Positions 48,049-57,745 of a DNA stretch of 64,000 nt are shown here, in pieces (position 1 is the first letter of the stretch; the number at the start of each line of letters is the position of its first letter). The DNA is from Hahnella lacustris (lineage in GTDB: Bacteria > Pseudomonadota > Gammaproteobacteria > Burkholderiales > Burkholderiaceae_A), in assembly GCA_965194655.1 (NCBI GenBank), contig OZ239148.1:1488001-1552000 (forward strand). Reading direction: 5' to 3'. The position numbers and the translations under genes are program-made. The notes under the pieces are model-generated. The model ran no database searches. It saw only the letters and a program-made list of their open reading frames with translations, and had not been told where the DNA came from.

Positions 48049-51000
48049 TCAATCCAAGCGCCGCTCACGCACGAAGAGCGCATAGAGGGCAGGAAGAGAG
48101 AGAAGCGTCAACAAGGTCGCAACGACCAGTCCGCCCATGATGGCGACTGCCATGGGGCCCCAGAACACGCTTCCTTGAAGGGGAATCATGGCCAAAACGG
48201 CTGCAGCTGCAGTGAGGGTAATGGGCCGAAAGCGTCGAACCGTTGCCTCAACAATGGCCTCGAGGATGGGTCTTCCCGCCGACCGCTCTCTCTCGATCTG
48301 ATCAATGAGGATGACTGAGTTGCGCATGATCATGCCCATCAGGGCAATCACACCCAGCATGGCGACGAATCCAAAGGGTCGGTCGAGCAGCAAGAGCGCT
48401 GCGGCCACGCCTGCAATGCCCAGCGGGGCTGTAGCCAGGACCATCAGGCTTCGCGGTGTGCTCTGGAGTTGAAGCACCAAAAGGGTGAAGGTGATGAAGA
48501 GCATGATCGGAAGGCCCTTGAAAATCGAGGCCTGGCCCTTGCCGCTCTCTTCGGTCTCGCCGCCCACTTCAATCTCAACCCCCACCGGCAGCTTGGCGAT
48601 CACAGGCTGGAGCTGTTGCATGATTTCAGCCTGGACCGAAGGCCCCTGCCGGCCCTCTCGGACCGTGCCCTGAAGGGTCATCGCAAAGCGACGGTCTTTG
48701 CGCCAAAGGATGCCAGGCTCCCAAACCAGAGCGATGGACGCAATCTTCTCGAGAGGCACGAGTGCACCAGACTGTGAGGAAAGCAGCAGCTCTCGTAGAT
48801 CAGCCAGCTGATCACGCTCCGAGGCAGGCAACTTCATCTCGATCGGCAGCAGCTTGTCTTCGTCGCGGAACTCTCCAACCAGAACGCCTGAGAATCGAGC
48901 CTTCAGGGACTGGGCCACCACAAGCGGGCTCACCCCCAATTCACGGGCGCGGGCCAGATCAAGATCCACCTTGGCCACCGGCCGTGACTGATTCCAGTTG
49001 CTGTGTAGGCCAATCAGATCGGGGTGCTGGCGCATGATGGGTTCCACCAGAGGCTGGGCCTGCCGGAGGGTGTCGATGTGATCCGCCACCAGTCGAATTT
49101 GAACGGGATACGGTACGGGGGGCCCATTTGGAAGGAGCTTGGCGCGGATGCGTGCCTCTGGGGCCACCTGTACCAACTGCTCTGACAGTGCCTTCACAAT
49201 GGCCTGACGATTGGCTCCCGGTTTGGGCAGAATGATCATCTGCCCGACGTTGGCCTGAGGAAAGATCACATCAAGCGGCATAAAGAAGCGCGGTGCGCCA
49301 GAGCCAATCCAATTGGTGACGCTGCCCACACCTTCGACACTCAGAGCGACGGCCTCCAATCGTTTGGCGACCGCTTCTGTTTCAGACATGCCGGTTCCCT
49401 CAGCGAGGGTAAAGTCCACCAGAATCTCAGGACGAGACGAGTCTGGGAAAAACTGCTGCTCAACCTTGCCCATGCCCATGATGCCTGCAACGAAGGTCAA
49501 CACCGTCAACAGCAAGACCAGAAGCGGGCGTCGAACGCACCCATTCAAAATGAAGCGAAAGGCTCGATAGAATCCGCCCTCGAATTGCGCCTCCTCAGCG
49601 TGAGCGTGGCGAGCGCGCGGCGCACGCAGCATCCAGTAACCGAGGCTGGGCACAAAGATGACCGACACCAGCCAAGACACCAAGAGCGCGGCAGCCGTCA
49701 CCGCAAAAATCGCAAAGGTGTACTCACCAACTGCTGACTCAGCAATGCCAATCGGGAGGAACCCCACCGCGGTGATGAGGGTTCCTGTGAGCATGGGCAT
49801 GGCGGTCAAGTCGTAAGCGGCCGTTGCCGCTTCCAGTCGACTGGCCCCTTCCTCCAGCTTTCGAACCATCATTTCCACCACGATGATGGCATCGTCGACC
49901 AGCAGGCCGAGCGCAATGATCAACGACCCCAGCGAGATCTTGTGGATGCCCACGCCCCAAATGTTCATCACAAGAAACGTCACGGCCAAGACCAGTGGGA
50001 TGCTAATGGCCACAATGAGGCCAGGTCTCGGATCCAGCCTGAGCGGCTTGGAATGCAGGCCCAGCGCAATGAGGCTCACCCCTAGGACGATGGCAATGGC
50101 CTCGGCCAGAACCTTCAGGAACTCTTGAACAGAGCTTGCAACCACCTTGGGCTGGTCCTGAACCCGCTCGAGCTGCACGCCAATCGGGAGCGACTCCAGA
50201 ATACGCGGGAGCTGGGCCTCGAGCGACTCTCCGAGGGTGATGATGTTGCCCCCTTTGCGCATCGAAACCCCCAGCACCAAGACCTCCTGGCCGTTGAACC
50301 TGACCTTGGGCGTGGCGGGGTCGACCACCGCGCGCTTGACCCGCGCAATGTCGGAGAGCCGGAGTACGTTCGATCCGGCGCGGATGGGCATCTGTTCCAG
50401 GGAAGCGAGATTTACAAACTGCCCCTCGACTCGAACCGGGATTTCGAACGGCTTGGTCTGAAGCCGCCCGGCATCGGCCACCGCATTCTGCTGACTGATC
50501 TGACGGGCTACGTCATCGGAGCTCAACCCATATCGCGCCAACTCGCGACGCGCCAGCTCGATGAAGACGCGCTCCTGCTGTTGGCCGAAGATTTCTACCT
50601 TGCCGACATCCTGCACATTCAAGAGCTGGTTGCGAACCTGACGAGAAAAGTCTGACAACTCTGCCTGTGTATAGCCTGGTGCGGAGAGGGCGAACATCAC
50701 CCCAAAGGTGTCGCCGAAGTCATCGTTGAAGTAAGGCCCCTGAACCCCCTGAGGGAAGGAGTGGGCGGCATCGCCGATTTTCTTGCGCACTGCATAGAAG
50801 CGATCCGTGACCTCTTCGGGATTGAAGTCATCAGCCAGTTGGAAAATAACGGTGGTGTGCCCCGGTTTCGAAAAACTGATGATCTTGTCACCGTTGGGCA
50901 CATCCTGAATGATGCGTTCAATGCGGTCGGCCACCTGCTCTGCCATTTGGGTGGCCGTCGCTCCAGGCCAGTTCATCTGAACCACCATGACCCGGAAATG

Positions 51001-51129
51001 AAATGGCGGATCCTCGTCCTGTCCGAGCGAAAAATAACTACCGATGCCCAAAAGAAGCAGAGAGACCATCAGGTAGCGAATCAGCGCCGGGTGCGCAATG
51101 GCCCAGCGAGAGAGGTTGAAACGCATCAT
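48049..51129 (-). CDS. RND efflux pump, inner-membrane permease
   Basis: 1026 residues, full-size HAE-type RND protein. N-terminal FNLSRWAIAHPALIRYLMVSLLLLG, then QDEDPPFHFRVMVVQ and WPGATATQMAEQVADRIE as porter-domain start. TM4 carries the proton-relay pair in GLLVDDAIIVVEMM, and the second half has EVGGETEESGKGQ and PLGIAGVAAAL, MGMIMRNSVILIDQIE. It exports hydrophobic compounds by proton antiport. It overlaps the adaptor gene by 4 nt; no TolC-like outer-membrane gene or local regulator is present, so a shared channel must be used. Confidence 0.95.
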   Translation of the reverse strand: MMRFNLSRWAIAHPALIRYLMVSLLLLGIGSYFSLGQDEDPPFHFRVMVVQMNWPGATATQMAEQVADRIERIIQDVPNGDKIISFSKPGHTTVIFQLADDFNPEEVTDRFYAVRKKIGDAAHSFPQGVQGPYFNDDFGDTFGVMFALSAPGYTQAELSDFSRQVRNQLLNVQDVGKVEIFGQQQERVFIELARRELARYGLSSDDVARQISQQNAVADAGRLQTKPFEIPVRVEGQFVNLASLEQMPIRAGSNVLRLSDIARVKRAVVDPATPKVRFNGQEVLVLGVSMRKGGNIITLGESLEAQLPRILESLPIGVQLERVQDQPKVVASSVQEFLKVLAEAIAIVLGVSLIALGLHSKPLRLDPRPGLIVAISIPLVLAVTFLVMNIWGVGIHKISLGSLIIALGLLVDDAIIVVEMMVRKLEEGASRLEAATAAYDLTAMPMLTGTLITAVGFLPIGIAESAVGEYTFAIFAVTAAALLVSWLVSVIFVPSLGYWMLRAPRARHAHAEEAQFEGGFYRAFRFILNGCVRRPLLVLLLTVLTFVAGIMGMGKVEQQFFPDSSRPEILVDFTLAEGTGMSETEAVAKRLEAVALSVEGVGSVTNWIGSGAPRFFMPLDVIFPQANVGQMIILPKPGANRQAIVKALSEQLVQVAPEARIRAKLLPNGPPVPYPVQIRLVADHIDTLRQAQPLVEPIMRQHPDLIGLHSNWNQSRPVAKVDLDLARARELGVSPLVVAQSLKARFSGVLVGEFRDEDKLLPIEMKLPASERDQLADLRELLLSSQSGALVPLEKIASIALVWEPGILWRKDRRFAMTLQGTVREGRQGPSVQAEIMQQLQPVIAKLPVGVEIEVGGETEESGKGQASIFKGLPIMLFITFTLLVLQLQSTPRSLMVLATAPLGIAGVAAALLLLDRPFGFVAMLGVIALMGMIMRNSVILIDQIERERSAGRPILEAIVEATVRRFRPITLTAAAAVLAMIPLQGSVFWGPMAVAIMGGLVVATLLTLLSLPALYALFVRERRLD

Positions 51130-51995
51130 GGGCCAACGGACTCCAAGAGACGCACAGCCTGCCCTTCAACCAAGAGATGCGCGCCCACGGCCACCACCCG
51201 ATCGCCAGCGGCCAGACCCGATACGACCGTGGCTGAGCGATCATCGACCCCACCGAGCCGGATGGTTCGGCTCACCACACGAAAGGTGCCTGGAGTCTCT
51301 CCCGCTTGAACCACCATGACCCGCTGACCATCGAGTAGCGCGGTGGTCGGCAAGACCAGGCGCGCCGGTCGGACGGTTGACCCTGCAGATGGAATGACTC
51401 CGGCCGGAATCTCGGAGACGGACTGCAGCACAACCAGGGAGGAGCCTCCCGAGACCGACTGGCCGACCTGCACCCGGACCTCACTGACCTTCCCCCGTCG
51501 ACTGGCGCGAAGGGTATTGACACCCAACCGGTCCAGGGTGGCCTCGTACTGTGCTCGTGCAACCGCAAGGGCGGCCTGACGTCTGCCGAACTCAGCCTCT
51601 GAGATAAACGATTTATCCCTCAACTCGGTGTAGCGGCCAAAGTCGGCTTCTGCTGTGGCCAATTCCGCCCGCGCAGCAGCCGCCTGAACCCGAGCCGCGC
51701 TATCGGAGAGCTTTGCGTCTCGGGGGTCCAGCCTCACCAAGGCTTGGCCGGGCTGAACCGAGTCGCCAGGCTTGACCAGCACCTCCATGACCGTCCCGGC
51801 AAGCTCAGCCTTGAGCGCCCGCTCCGGCTCCGAAGCGGGCACCACCGCGGTGGTGCGACTCTCGCCTCCCCCGCCAACCGCCGTCAGGACCACGGTCTTG
51901 ACCAGTGGTGGCAGGACCGCCGGCGGCTCAGACTGAGAACAGGCCATGAGGCCTACCGACACCATGGACACCCAGACAAGCTTTACCTGCATCAT
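51126..51995 (-). CDS. RND periplasmic adaptor lipoprotein (HlyD/MFP family)
   Basis: 289 residues from the ATG at 51995 (AAAGGAG upstream). The signal ends in a lipobox, VGLMACSQ, so the mature protein is a lipid-anchored adaptor. Barrel-sandwich half 1 AGTVMEVLVKPGDSVQPGQALVRLD, an alpha-hairpin rich in Ala/Arg (SAARVQAAAARAELATAE), half 2 LRASRRGKVSEVRVQVGQSV and the membrane-proximal region VVSGLAAGDRVVAVGAHLLVEG. It links the RND permease (4-nt overlap) to an outer-membrane channel. The start overlaps the DUF423 gene. Confidence 0.93.
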   Translation of the reverse strand: MMQVKLVWVSMVSVGLMACSQSEPPAVLPPLVKTVVLTAVGGGGESRTTAVVPASEPERALKAELAGTVMEVLVKPGDSVQPGQALVRLDPRDAKLSDSAARVQAAAARAELATAEADFGRYTELRDKSFISEAEFGRRQAALAVARAQYEATLDRLGVNTLRASRRGKVSEVRVQVGQSVSGGSSLVVLQSVSEIPAGVIPSAGSTVRPARLVLPTTALLDGQRVMVVQAGETPGTFRVVSRTIRLGGVDDRSATVVSGLAAGDRVVAVGAHLLVEGQAVRLLESVGP

Positions 51996-52393
51996 CCAGT
52001 TTCTCCTTTTGGGCGTCGCACCGCTGCCCATAGCAAGGCCAACCAGCCCACCATCATGAGAAAGCCCCCTATGGGCGTGATGGCACCCCAAGCGGGCATC
52101 GCCGTGAAGGCAAGGCCATAAAGCCCCCCGCAAAACGCCAGTATCCCAAGGGAGAAACCCACCCCGGCCACGGCGGCCCCCACCCGAAAAAGGGTGAAAT
52201 TCACAAGGGCGGCACAGCCCAGCAGGGCAAGCGTATGCCAGAGCTGGAACTGTATGGCCGTTTGAAGCCAAGCGAGCTGCCGCTCGGGCAGATCTGCGAA
52301 GAGATGAGAGGCGGCAGCGGCCAGGGCGACTGCCGTGGCGCCAAAGAATCCCGCGAGTCCGAGAAAGACCCGGGTGTAGAAAACCGACATCAT
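51992..52393 (-). CDS. DUF423 family membrane protein
   Basis: 133 residues, four membrane segments. The pattern GLAGFFGATAVALAAAASHLF, QTAIQFQLWHTLALLG and LGILAFCGGLYGL, ITPIGGFLMMVGWLALLW is the DUF423 (YgdD) signature. Function unknown. It sits between the Yej-like ABC transporter ATPase (8 nt upstream) and the RND adaptor (4-nt overlap), so all are probably read together. Confidence 0.9.
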   Translation of the reverse strand: MMSVFYTRVFLGLAGFFGATAVALAAAASHLFADLPERQLAWLQTAIQFQLWHTLALLGCAALVNFTLFRVGAAVAGVGFSLGILAFCGGLYGLAFTAMPAWGAITPIGGFLMMVGWLALLWAAVRRPKGETG

Positions 52394-52401
52394 GGGCGTC
52401 C

Positions 52402-53997
52402 TTATGCTGTTGCGAGTGCTGAGGAGGTTGAACGCTCGAGCGGAAAGGCCGCATCCATCAGAAGCTGGGTGTATTGATGACGGGGCTGGCCAAACACATG
52501 CTCAGTCAGGCCTGATTCTACGATGCTGCCCTGCCGCATGACCACCACCCGGTGGCTCAAAGCCCTGATGAGTGGGAGGTCATGGCTGATCCAGATCAAG
52601 GTGAGGCCCCCTTGATGCTGAAGGTGGACCAGTCGATCTGAGATATCGGCCTGGGTCTGCCAATCAAGTGCACTGGTGGGCTCATCCAGCACAAGGAGTT
52701 CGGGCTCTGCCACTAAGGCCCGTGCCAGAGCGACCCGCTGTCGCTGCCCGCCGGACAATTCTGAGGGGAATCGAACGAGAAGGTCTGTCTCCAGGCCCAT
52801 CTGATCCATGACGGCCTCGCATCGAGCCAGACGCTGGGGCACAGACAGACCGCCATGATGAAGGATGAGCCCCTCCTCTAGGGATTCGCGCACGGTGAGA
52901 CGAGGAGACAGGCTCCCCGCCGGATCTTGAGAGACCCACTGAAACCTGCGCCTCTGTGCACGGAGGTCTTGGCGAGAGAGCGCCATCAGGTCGAGACCTG
53001 CGATCTGAATCTCTCCCGTCTGCTTTCCACTGGCTAGGCGGAGTAAGGCCAGGGCCAGACTCGTCTTTCCACTGCCAGAGGACCCGATCACTCCAAGGGT
53101 TTCGCCCTGACTGGCAATGAAGCTCGCCTGATTCACCAGGGCTCTCACCGGGTTTCCAACCAGCCAAGGGCCTGGTGGAGACATGAGGGTGAGTCGACGG
53201 ATATCAAGGTAGCCATCGCGAGGCTTCGCAGGGGAGATCTGAGGATCTAACCGACGACACATAAGCTCGCGCGTGACTGCATGGCTGGGACGGTCGAGCA
53301 GCTGTTCGACGGGGCCTTCCTCGATGATCTGGCCCTGCGCCATGACCGCCATGCGACCACCCACCGTGCGCACAGCATTGAGGTCATGCGTCAGCAGCAT
53401 CAGGCTGGCGCCTCTGGACTGCACCCACTGCATCAACCCCTCCAACACCAGGGCCCGAAGGGGTAAGTCAAGGGCTGAGGTGGGCTCGTCGGCGACGATC
53501 AGTCGAGCTCCCGAGGCTAGAGCAATGGCAATCAGCGCACGTTGCCTCTCTCCTCCAGAGAGTTCATGCGGATACTGCAAGGCCTGACGCTCCGGGTCGT
53601 GAAGGCCTGCCGCGAAGAGGACCTCATGAAGAGACACTGAGTGTTCCGGGCGTCGGGCACGCGCACAGTCGATCGCCTCTTGAACCTGGGCGCCTATTCG
53701 CTGGACTGGATTGAGCGCCTGATCAACCTCCTGCGGAATCCAAGCAATGTCTCGACCGCGCAGGCCCGAACAGGCATCGTCGTGTTGGAGGTTGTAGTCT
53801 TGCCCCTGCCATGACAAGGTACCCACTCGGTTTGACCCGTCGTCAAGTCCGAGCATCGCTCGAGCAAGACTGGACTTCCCAGCGCCTGACTCACCGACCA
53901 GACAGAGCACATCACCCTGCCCTATCGAGAGGGAAAGGTCTCTGAGAACGGGGTTCTCGGGCTCGTAAGAGAGGCTCGCGAGTCGAAGATTTAACAC
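52402..53997 (-). CDS. Peptide ABC transporter, duplicated ATPase (YejF-like)
   Basis: 531 residues from a GTG at 53997 that overlaps the permease stop (GTGTTAA). Two full ATPase domains in tandem: Walker A GESGAGKSS (about 35-43) with LSGGERQRALIAIAL and DEPTSALDLPL; second Walker A GSSGSGKTS (about 300) with LSGGQRQRVALARAL and DEPTSALDWQT. Fused ATPases of this kind energise YejABE(F)/microcin C-type oligopeptide importers. Last transporter gene in the minus-strand operon after the two permeases and the binding protein. Confidence 0.92.
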   Translation of the reverse strand: MLNLRLASLSYEPENPVLRDLSLSIGQGDVLCLVGESGAGKSSLARAMLGLDDGSNRVGTLSWQGQDYNLQHDDACSGLRGRDIAWIPQEVDQALNPVQRIGAQVQEAIDCARARRPEHSVSLHEVLFAAGLHDPERQALQYPHELSGGERQRALIAIALASGARLIVADEPTSALDLPLRALVLEGLMQWVQSRGASLMLLTHDLNAVRTVGGRMAVMAQGQIIEEGPVEQLLDRPSHAVTRELMCRRLDPQISPAKPRDGYLDIRRLTLMSPPGPWLVGNPVRALVNQASFIASQGETLGVIGSSGSGKTSLALALLRLASGKQTGEIQIAGLDLMALSRQDLRAQRRRFQWVSQDPAGSLSPRLTVRESLEEGLILHHGGLSVPQRLARCEAVMDQMGLETDLLVRFPSELSGGQRQRVALARALVAEPELLVLDEPTSALDWQTQADISDRLVHLQHQGGLTLIWISHDLPLIRALSHRVVVMRQGSIVESGLTEHVFGQPRHQYTQLLMDAAFPLERSTSSALATA

Positions 53998-54977
53998 GCG
54001 CCTCTCCGGCTCGAGCGAGACTCGAACAAACCCGCTGCGAGGCTCAGGGCCAGCAACAAGAGGAACAATACGCCCACTACAAACGTGGTCTGCCACCAGG
54101 CGCTCTGTGCGGCAGCCGCCTCCGCCAACAAGCCTCCAAGGGTGGGAGCCTCAATCCCCCAGGACACACCCAGAAAGTCCAGGCTCACCAGTGACAGGAT
54201 GGCCGCCAGAACCCTCAAGGGCAGAATCGCCAAGACAGGTCCGAGGCTGTTGGGAAGCAGATGCCGTGTCACCAGACGCAATCCGCTCACGCCCATCGCG
54301 CGTGCAGCCGTGACGTACCCCATGTGTCTATTCCTGAGCACCTCTGCGCGAACCTGCTCGGCAATGCCCATCCAGCCAAAGGCCAAGAGAATCAGCCAGA
54401 GCAGGCCGAGATGCGGGGCGAACACGCTGGCCACCAGCAACAACACCAACAATTCTGGGAGCAGACTCCAAGCCTCTGTCAGGCGTTGCAAGGTGAGGTC
54501 GATCCAGCCACCCAAGTACCCCTGGAGTGCACCCAGACCAGCCCCCAGCAAGAGCGAGCCCGCCGCGAGCGTGAGCCCAAACAAGACGGAGAACCGAAAC
54601 CCCTCCACCACCCGAGCGAAGAGGTCGCGCCCTTGCGAGTCTGTGCCAAACCAGTGACGTGAGTCGGGAGCAGACGGAAAGGGGGTTGCACTTTCCAGAT
54701 CGATTGTTTCGGCTGAATAGGGGTTCAGCGGGAACCAGGCCCAATTGCCGGGACGGTCGAGCACCTTCAGAACCCACTCATCTTGGTATCGGGGCGGACT
54801 CTGGAGCGTGCCGCCTAAGGTTCGCTCGGATACCGACTCCAGCATGGGCCAGTAAGTCACCCCATCCACCCGCATGACCAATGGTTTTTCGCTCGAGAGA
54901 AACGGGGAGAGCAATGCAATCAAGAGGAGCCCCCCCAGGATCCAGCTGTGTCGAACCGATCGAAAAAACATGCTCAT
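53991..54977 (-). CDS. Peptide ABC transporter permease (YejE-like)
   Basis: 328 residues. N-terminal membrane anchor, then a periplasmic loop with WFPLNPYSAETIDLE and HWFGTDSQGRDLFARVVEGFR, the DppC/OppC-type opening, and the permease core with EAA-type loop VRNRHMGY-like sequence EVLRNRHMGYVTAARAMGVSG and LLPNSLGPVLAILPLRV. Six segments in total. Partner of the YejB-like permease (4-nt overlap) and of the ATPase (7-nt overlap). Confidence 0.92.
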   Translation of the reverse strand: MSMFFRSVRHSWILGGLLLIALLSPFLSSEKPLVMRVDGVTYWPMLESVSERTLGGTLQSPPRYQDEWVLKVLDRPGNWAWFPLNPYSAETIDLESATPFPSAPDSRHWFGTDSQGRDLFARVVEGFRFSVLFGLTLAAGSLLLGAGLGALQGYLGGWIDLTLQRLTEAWSLLPELLVLLLVASVFAPHLGLLWLILLAFGWMGIAEQVRAEVLRNRHMGYVTAARAMGVSGLRLVTRHLLPNSLGPVLAILPLRVLAAILSLVSLDFLGVSWGIEAPTLGGLLAEAAAAQSAWWQTTFVVGVLFLLLLALSLAAGLFESRSSRRGAC

Positions 54978-55927
54978 GCCGAACGCACCTGTATGCGGAC
55001 GCGTGGGTCGACCCAGCCATAGGCCAGATCAATCAAAAGTTTCACCACCAGGCTCACCAACCCTGCCACCAGGACGCAGCCCAAGACCACGGGATAATCC
55101 CGCCGGGCCACAGCCTCAACCGCCAAAAGGCCCATACCCTCCACCCCGAAGAGTGTCTCGATCAGGAGCGCGCCGGAGACCACCGCGGAGACAAACCAGC
55201 TCGGCATGGCTGCGAGGATGGGTAGCAAGACGTTGGGCAGAATATGCCGGGTGAGCGTTCTCTGAAAGCTCAGTCCCTTCGCCTGAGCGGTCCAGACATA
55301 GGCTCGGTGCATCTCGCGTTGGGCCGCAGATCGCGTGATCAACGCGAGACTCGCCAGAAAGCCACTGGCAAGACAGACCACTGGAGCCCAGCCCAGACCG
55401 GAGCGCACCGAGAACCACTGAAGCAGCAGCGCACCGAGGACAAAGCCGGGTATGGAATAGAGCAGCAGTGTGAGCACGGAGAGTCCGCGATCCAGCGGCC
55501 TGCCGAGATGAAGCGCTTGGAAAAGTCCCATAGGAATGGCCAATGTGCAGGCCAATACCAGGCTTGCGAGTCCCAAGGCCGCCGAGATGGGCAGCCGTTC
55601 GGCCATGAGCTCTGAGACAGGACGCTGGTAGAAGAGGCTCTGTCCGAGATCTCCGGAGAGATAACCAGAGATGAGGTGAATAAACTGGTTGAGTGGCGGA
55701 AGGTCTTGGCCGAGCTGCAGGCGCAATTGCTCGATCTGGTCTGCGCTTAAAGCCGTTGGAACCCCCTGTACCCCGTGGCTCCTTTGATCTGGCATCGACG
55801 CAATGAGGTGGTCCACCGGCCCCCCAGGAAGCAATTGGACCAATACAAAAACAGCCGCCAAGAGCATGACCAGGGTCGGAAGGCCAATCAGCAATCGTCT
55901 GAGTAAATAGCTGGTCTCTGGCTTCAC
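54974..55927 (-). CDS. Peptide ABC transporter permease (YejB-like)
   Basis: 317 residues if the GTG at 55927 is used; it overlaps the binding-protein stop (TAGTG) and has GTGGGGA at a good distance. An ATG at 55945 would add six residues. LLRRLLIGLPTLVMLLAAVFVLVQLLPGGPVD starts the DppB/OppB-type core; GLGQSLFYQRPVSELMAERLP-like sequence, EMHRAYVWTAQAKGLSFQRTLTRHILPN is the EAA loop. Six membrane segments. Works with the YejE-like permease. Confidence 0.92.
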   Translation of the reverse strand: MKPETSYLLRRLLIGLPTLVMLLAAVFVLVQLLPGGPVDHLIASMPDQRSHGVQGVPTALSADQIEQLRLQLGQDLPPLNQFIHLISGYLSGDLGQSLFYQRPVSELMAERLPISAALGLASLVLACTLAIPMGLFQALHLGRPLDRGLSVLTLLLYSIPGFVLGALLLQWFSVRSGLGWAPVVCLASGFLASLALITRSAAQREMHRAYVWTAQAKGLSFQRTLTRHILPNVLLPILAAMPSWFVSAVVSGALLIETLFGVEGMGLLAVEAVARRDYPVVLGCVLVAGLVSLVVKLLIDLAYGWVDPRVRIQVRSA

Positions 55928-57687
55928 TAAGGTTGTCCCCACCATGCGGTCGTCAGCAGCCAGATCTCGGGGTCCATGATGTCTGGAGGCTGTTCGGGTA
56001 GAAGAAGTCCCCTTCGCATGACCATGCGATGGACCGAATTGTGCCAGAGACCTAGAACGACAAACTGGGTGCGCAGCATCCGGTCGAGGAGCTGGGCGGC
56101 CGTCTGGCGTTCAGGGTCAGACCGAGCCGACACCAGCGTCTCGATCACTGCGTCCACCGCGGGGTCTGATAGCCCGTTCAGGGCGTCGGTCCCCGCCTGA
56201 GAGGAGGACCGAGACGAGAAGCGCGCGCGCAATTCAGGCCCAGGCTGGGTCGAGCTCAACTGCCATTGGCTGGCCAGATGAAATCGTCCCTCCATCACCC
56301 GGCGACGGTGGGCAACGGAATCCTCGGTCAGCAGAATGGAGCGAATCCCAAGCCTGGCCAAGGCGCTCTGCCAAACCCTCAAAGGACCGGCCAAGCTGTG
56401 GTCATGCAGTGCGACCTCAAGCTGAAAACCCGGATTTCCTCTCGGGTGCAATCTCCCCTGGGTCCACTGCCAGCCCGCATCCTCCAGCAGCCGAACGGCC
56501 TCGATTCGTGCCTGCTCGGCCAACGGTACGGGGGCGTCGAGGTCTCTCATGAGGCCTTGCGGCAGCTCCTGGCCCACGCCTCGGTAAACCCGTTGGGCGA
56601 GGGCCAGCTCTGCACCACTGATGCGGCCGCTCGCGGCCAATGTCGTATTCGAGAAGAACGAAGCGCTTCGAACCTTACGCCCGCCCATCACTTGTCGGTT
56701 CAGCCAATTAAAGTCGAGAAGGAGCCCAAGGGCCTCACGTACCCGAGCGTCTTGCAACTCTGAGCGTCGCAGGTTGTAGAAGAGACCGAGCATGCCATTG
56801 GGGTTCGTATTCGGAAACATCCGCAACTGCGCATGGGGGGGAAGATCCGTCAGAGCCTCCGACTCCAGAGGTGACCAGAGGTCAAGCTGCTTTGCTTCGA
56901 GCCACTGCCTGAGGGTTGAGGGGTCGCGGGCGTATCGAATCACCACCGAATCAAAATGAAACTGGCCTCTCCTTGGGAGGCGGTCATGTCCCCAGTACTG
57001 GGGCTCTCGCTGATAAAGCACCAGACGTCCGCGTGTCCACTCGCGAACCCGATAGGGGCCCGATCCGATCAAGGCCTCATCCGCAGACCAGTTCACCACC
57101 CGAAAGACCGGCAGGCCTGCGATGAGGAACCCGAGCTCGGGATTGGCGCTGTGGAACTCGAATCGAACGGTTCGAGTGTCGACCACCACCACGCGCGACA
57201 CACCCTGCCAATAGTGCCTCCAGAAGGGACTGGCCCGTTCACTGGTGAGCCATTCATAACTCGTGCGAACGTCCTCGGCTGTCACCGATTCTCCGCTGGA
57301 AAAACGCGCCTGCGGGTGAAGGCGAAAGCTCATGGATTTGGCGTCGGTGGCCAACATCATGGACTCTGCAAGGAGTCCATAAAGGGTCTTGGGCTCATTC
57401 AAGCTGGCCATCGCGAGTGGCTCCAGGACCATCTCCATCATGCCGCGCGGGCCGCGCCCACCGAGCATAAAGGGGTTGAGGCGATCAAAGCCCCCTAGGA
57501 CCCCCATCTGCAAATGCCCGCCCCTGCGCCCGGCGGGCGAGACATAAGGCAGCATCGCGTCAGGCGCATGCGCTGGCTTGCCCTCCAGTGTGAGCGCCCA
57601 TGCCCATTCGCCGGGCTTCCCCTGGACGCCCGAACCCAGAAGGGCCAGGAAACCGAAGACCATCGAGAGAAGCGCAATGCGGCACAT
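55927..57687 (-). CDS. Peptide ABC transporter substrate-binding protein (YejA-like)
   Basis: 586 residues from the ATG at 57687. Signal peptide MCRIALLSMVFGFLALLGSG. Large family 5 binding protein: HLQMGVLGGFDRLNPFMLGGRGPRGMM, FRLHPQARFSSGESVTAEDVRTSYEWL, VRFEFHSANPELGFLIAGLPV, SGPYRVREWTRGRLVLYQRE and LYNLRRSELQDARVREAL. Likely ligand: oligopeptides or peptide-like compounds such as microcin C. First gene of the transporter operon; fabI starts divergently 59 bp away. Confidence 0.92.
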   Translation of the reverse strand: MCRIALLSMVFGFLALLGSGVQGKPGEWAWALTLEGKPAHAPDAMLPYVSPAGRRGGHLQMGVLGGFDRLNPFMLGGRGPRGMMEMVLEPLAMASLNEPKTLYGLLAESMMLATDAKSMSFRLHPQARFSSGESVTAEDVRTSYEWLTSERASPFWRHYWQGVSRVVVVDTRTVRFEFHSANPELGFLIAGLPVFRVVNWSADEALIGSGPYRVREWTRGRLVLYQREPQYWGHDRLPRRGQFHFDSVVIRYARDPSTLRQWLEAKQLDLWSPLESEALTDLPPHAQLRMFPNTNPNGMLGLFYNLRRSELQDARVREALGLLLDFNWLNRQVMGGRKVRSASFFSNTTLAASGRISGAELALAQRVYRGVGQELPQGLMRDLDAPVPLAEQARIEAVRLLEDAGWQWTQGRLHPRGNPGFQLEVALHDHSLAGPLRVWQSALARLGIRSILLTEDSVAHRRRVMEGRFHLASQWQLSSTQPGPELRARFSSRSSSQAGTDALNGLSDPAVDAVIETLVSARSDPERQTAAQLLDRMLRTQFVVLGLWHNSVHRMVMRRGLLLPEQPPDIMDPEIWLLTTAWWGQP

Positions 57688-57745
57688 GAGGCTGGAGTGT
57701 AGCGATAACGATAAAATGCGCCTTCCGACTCGAAAGGCTCCCGTC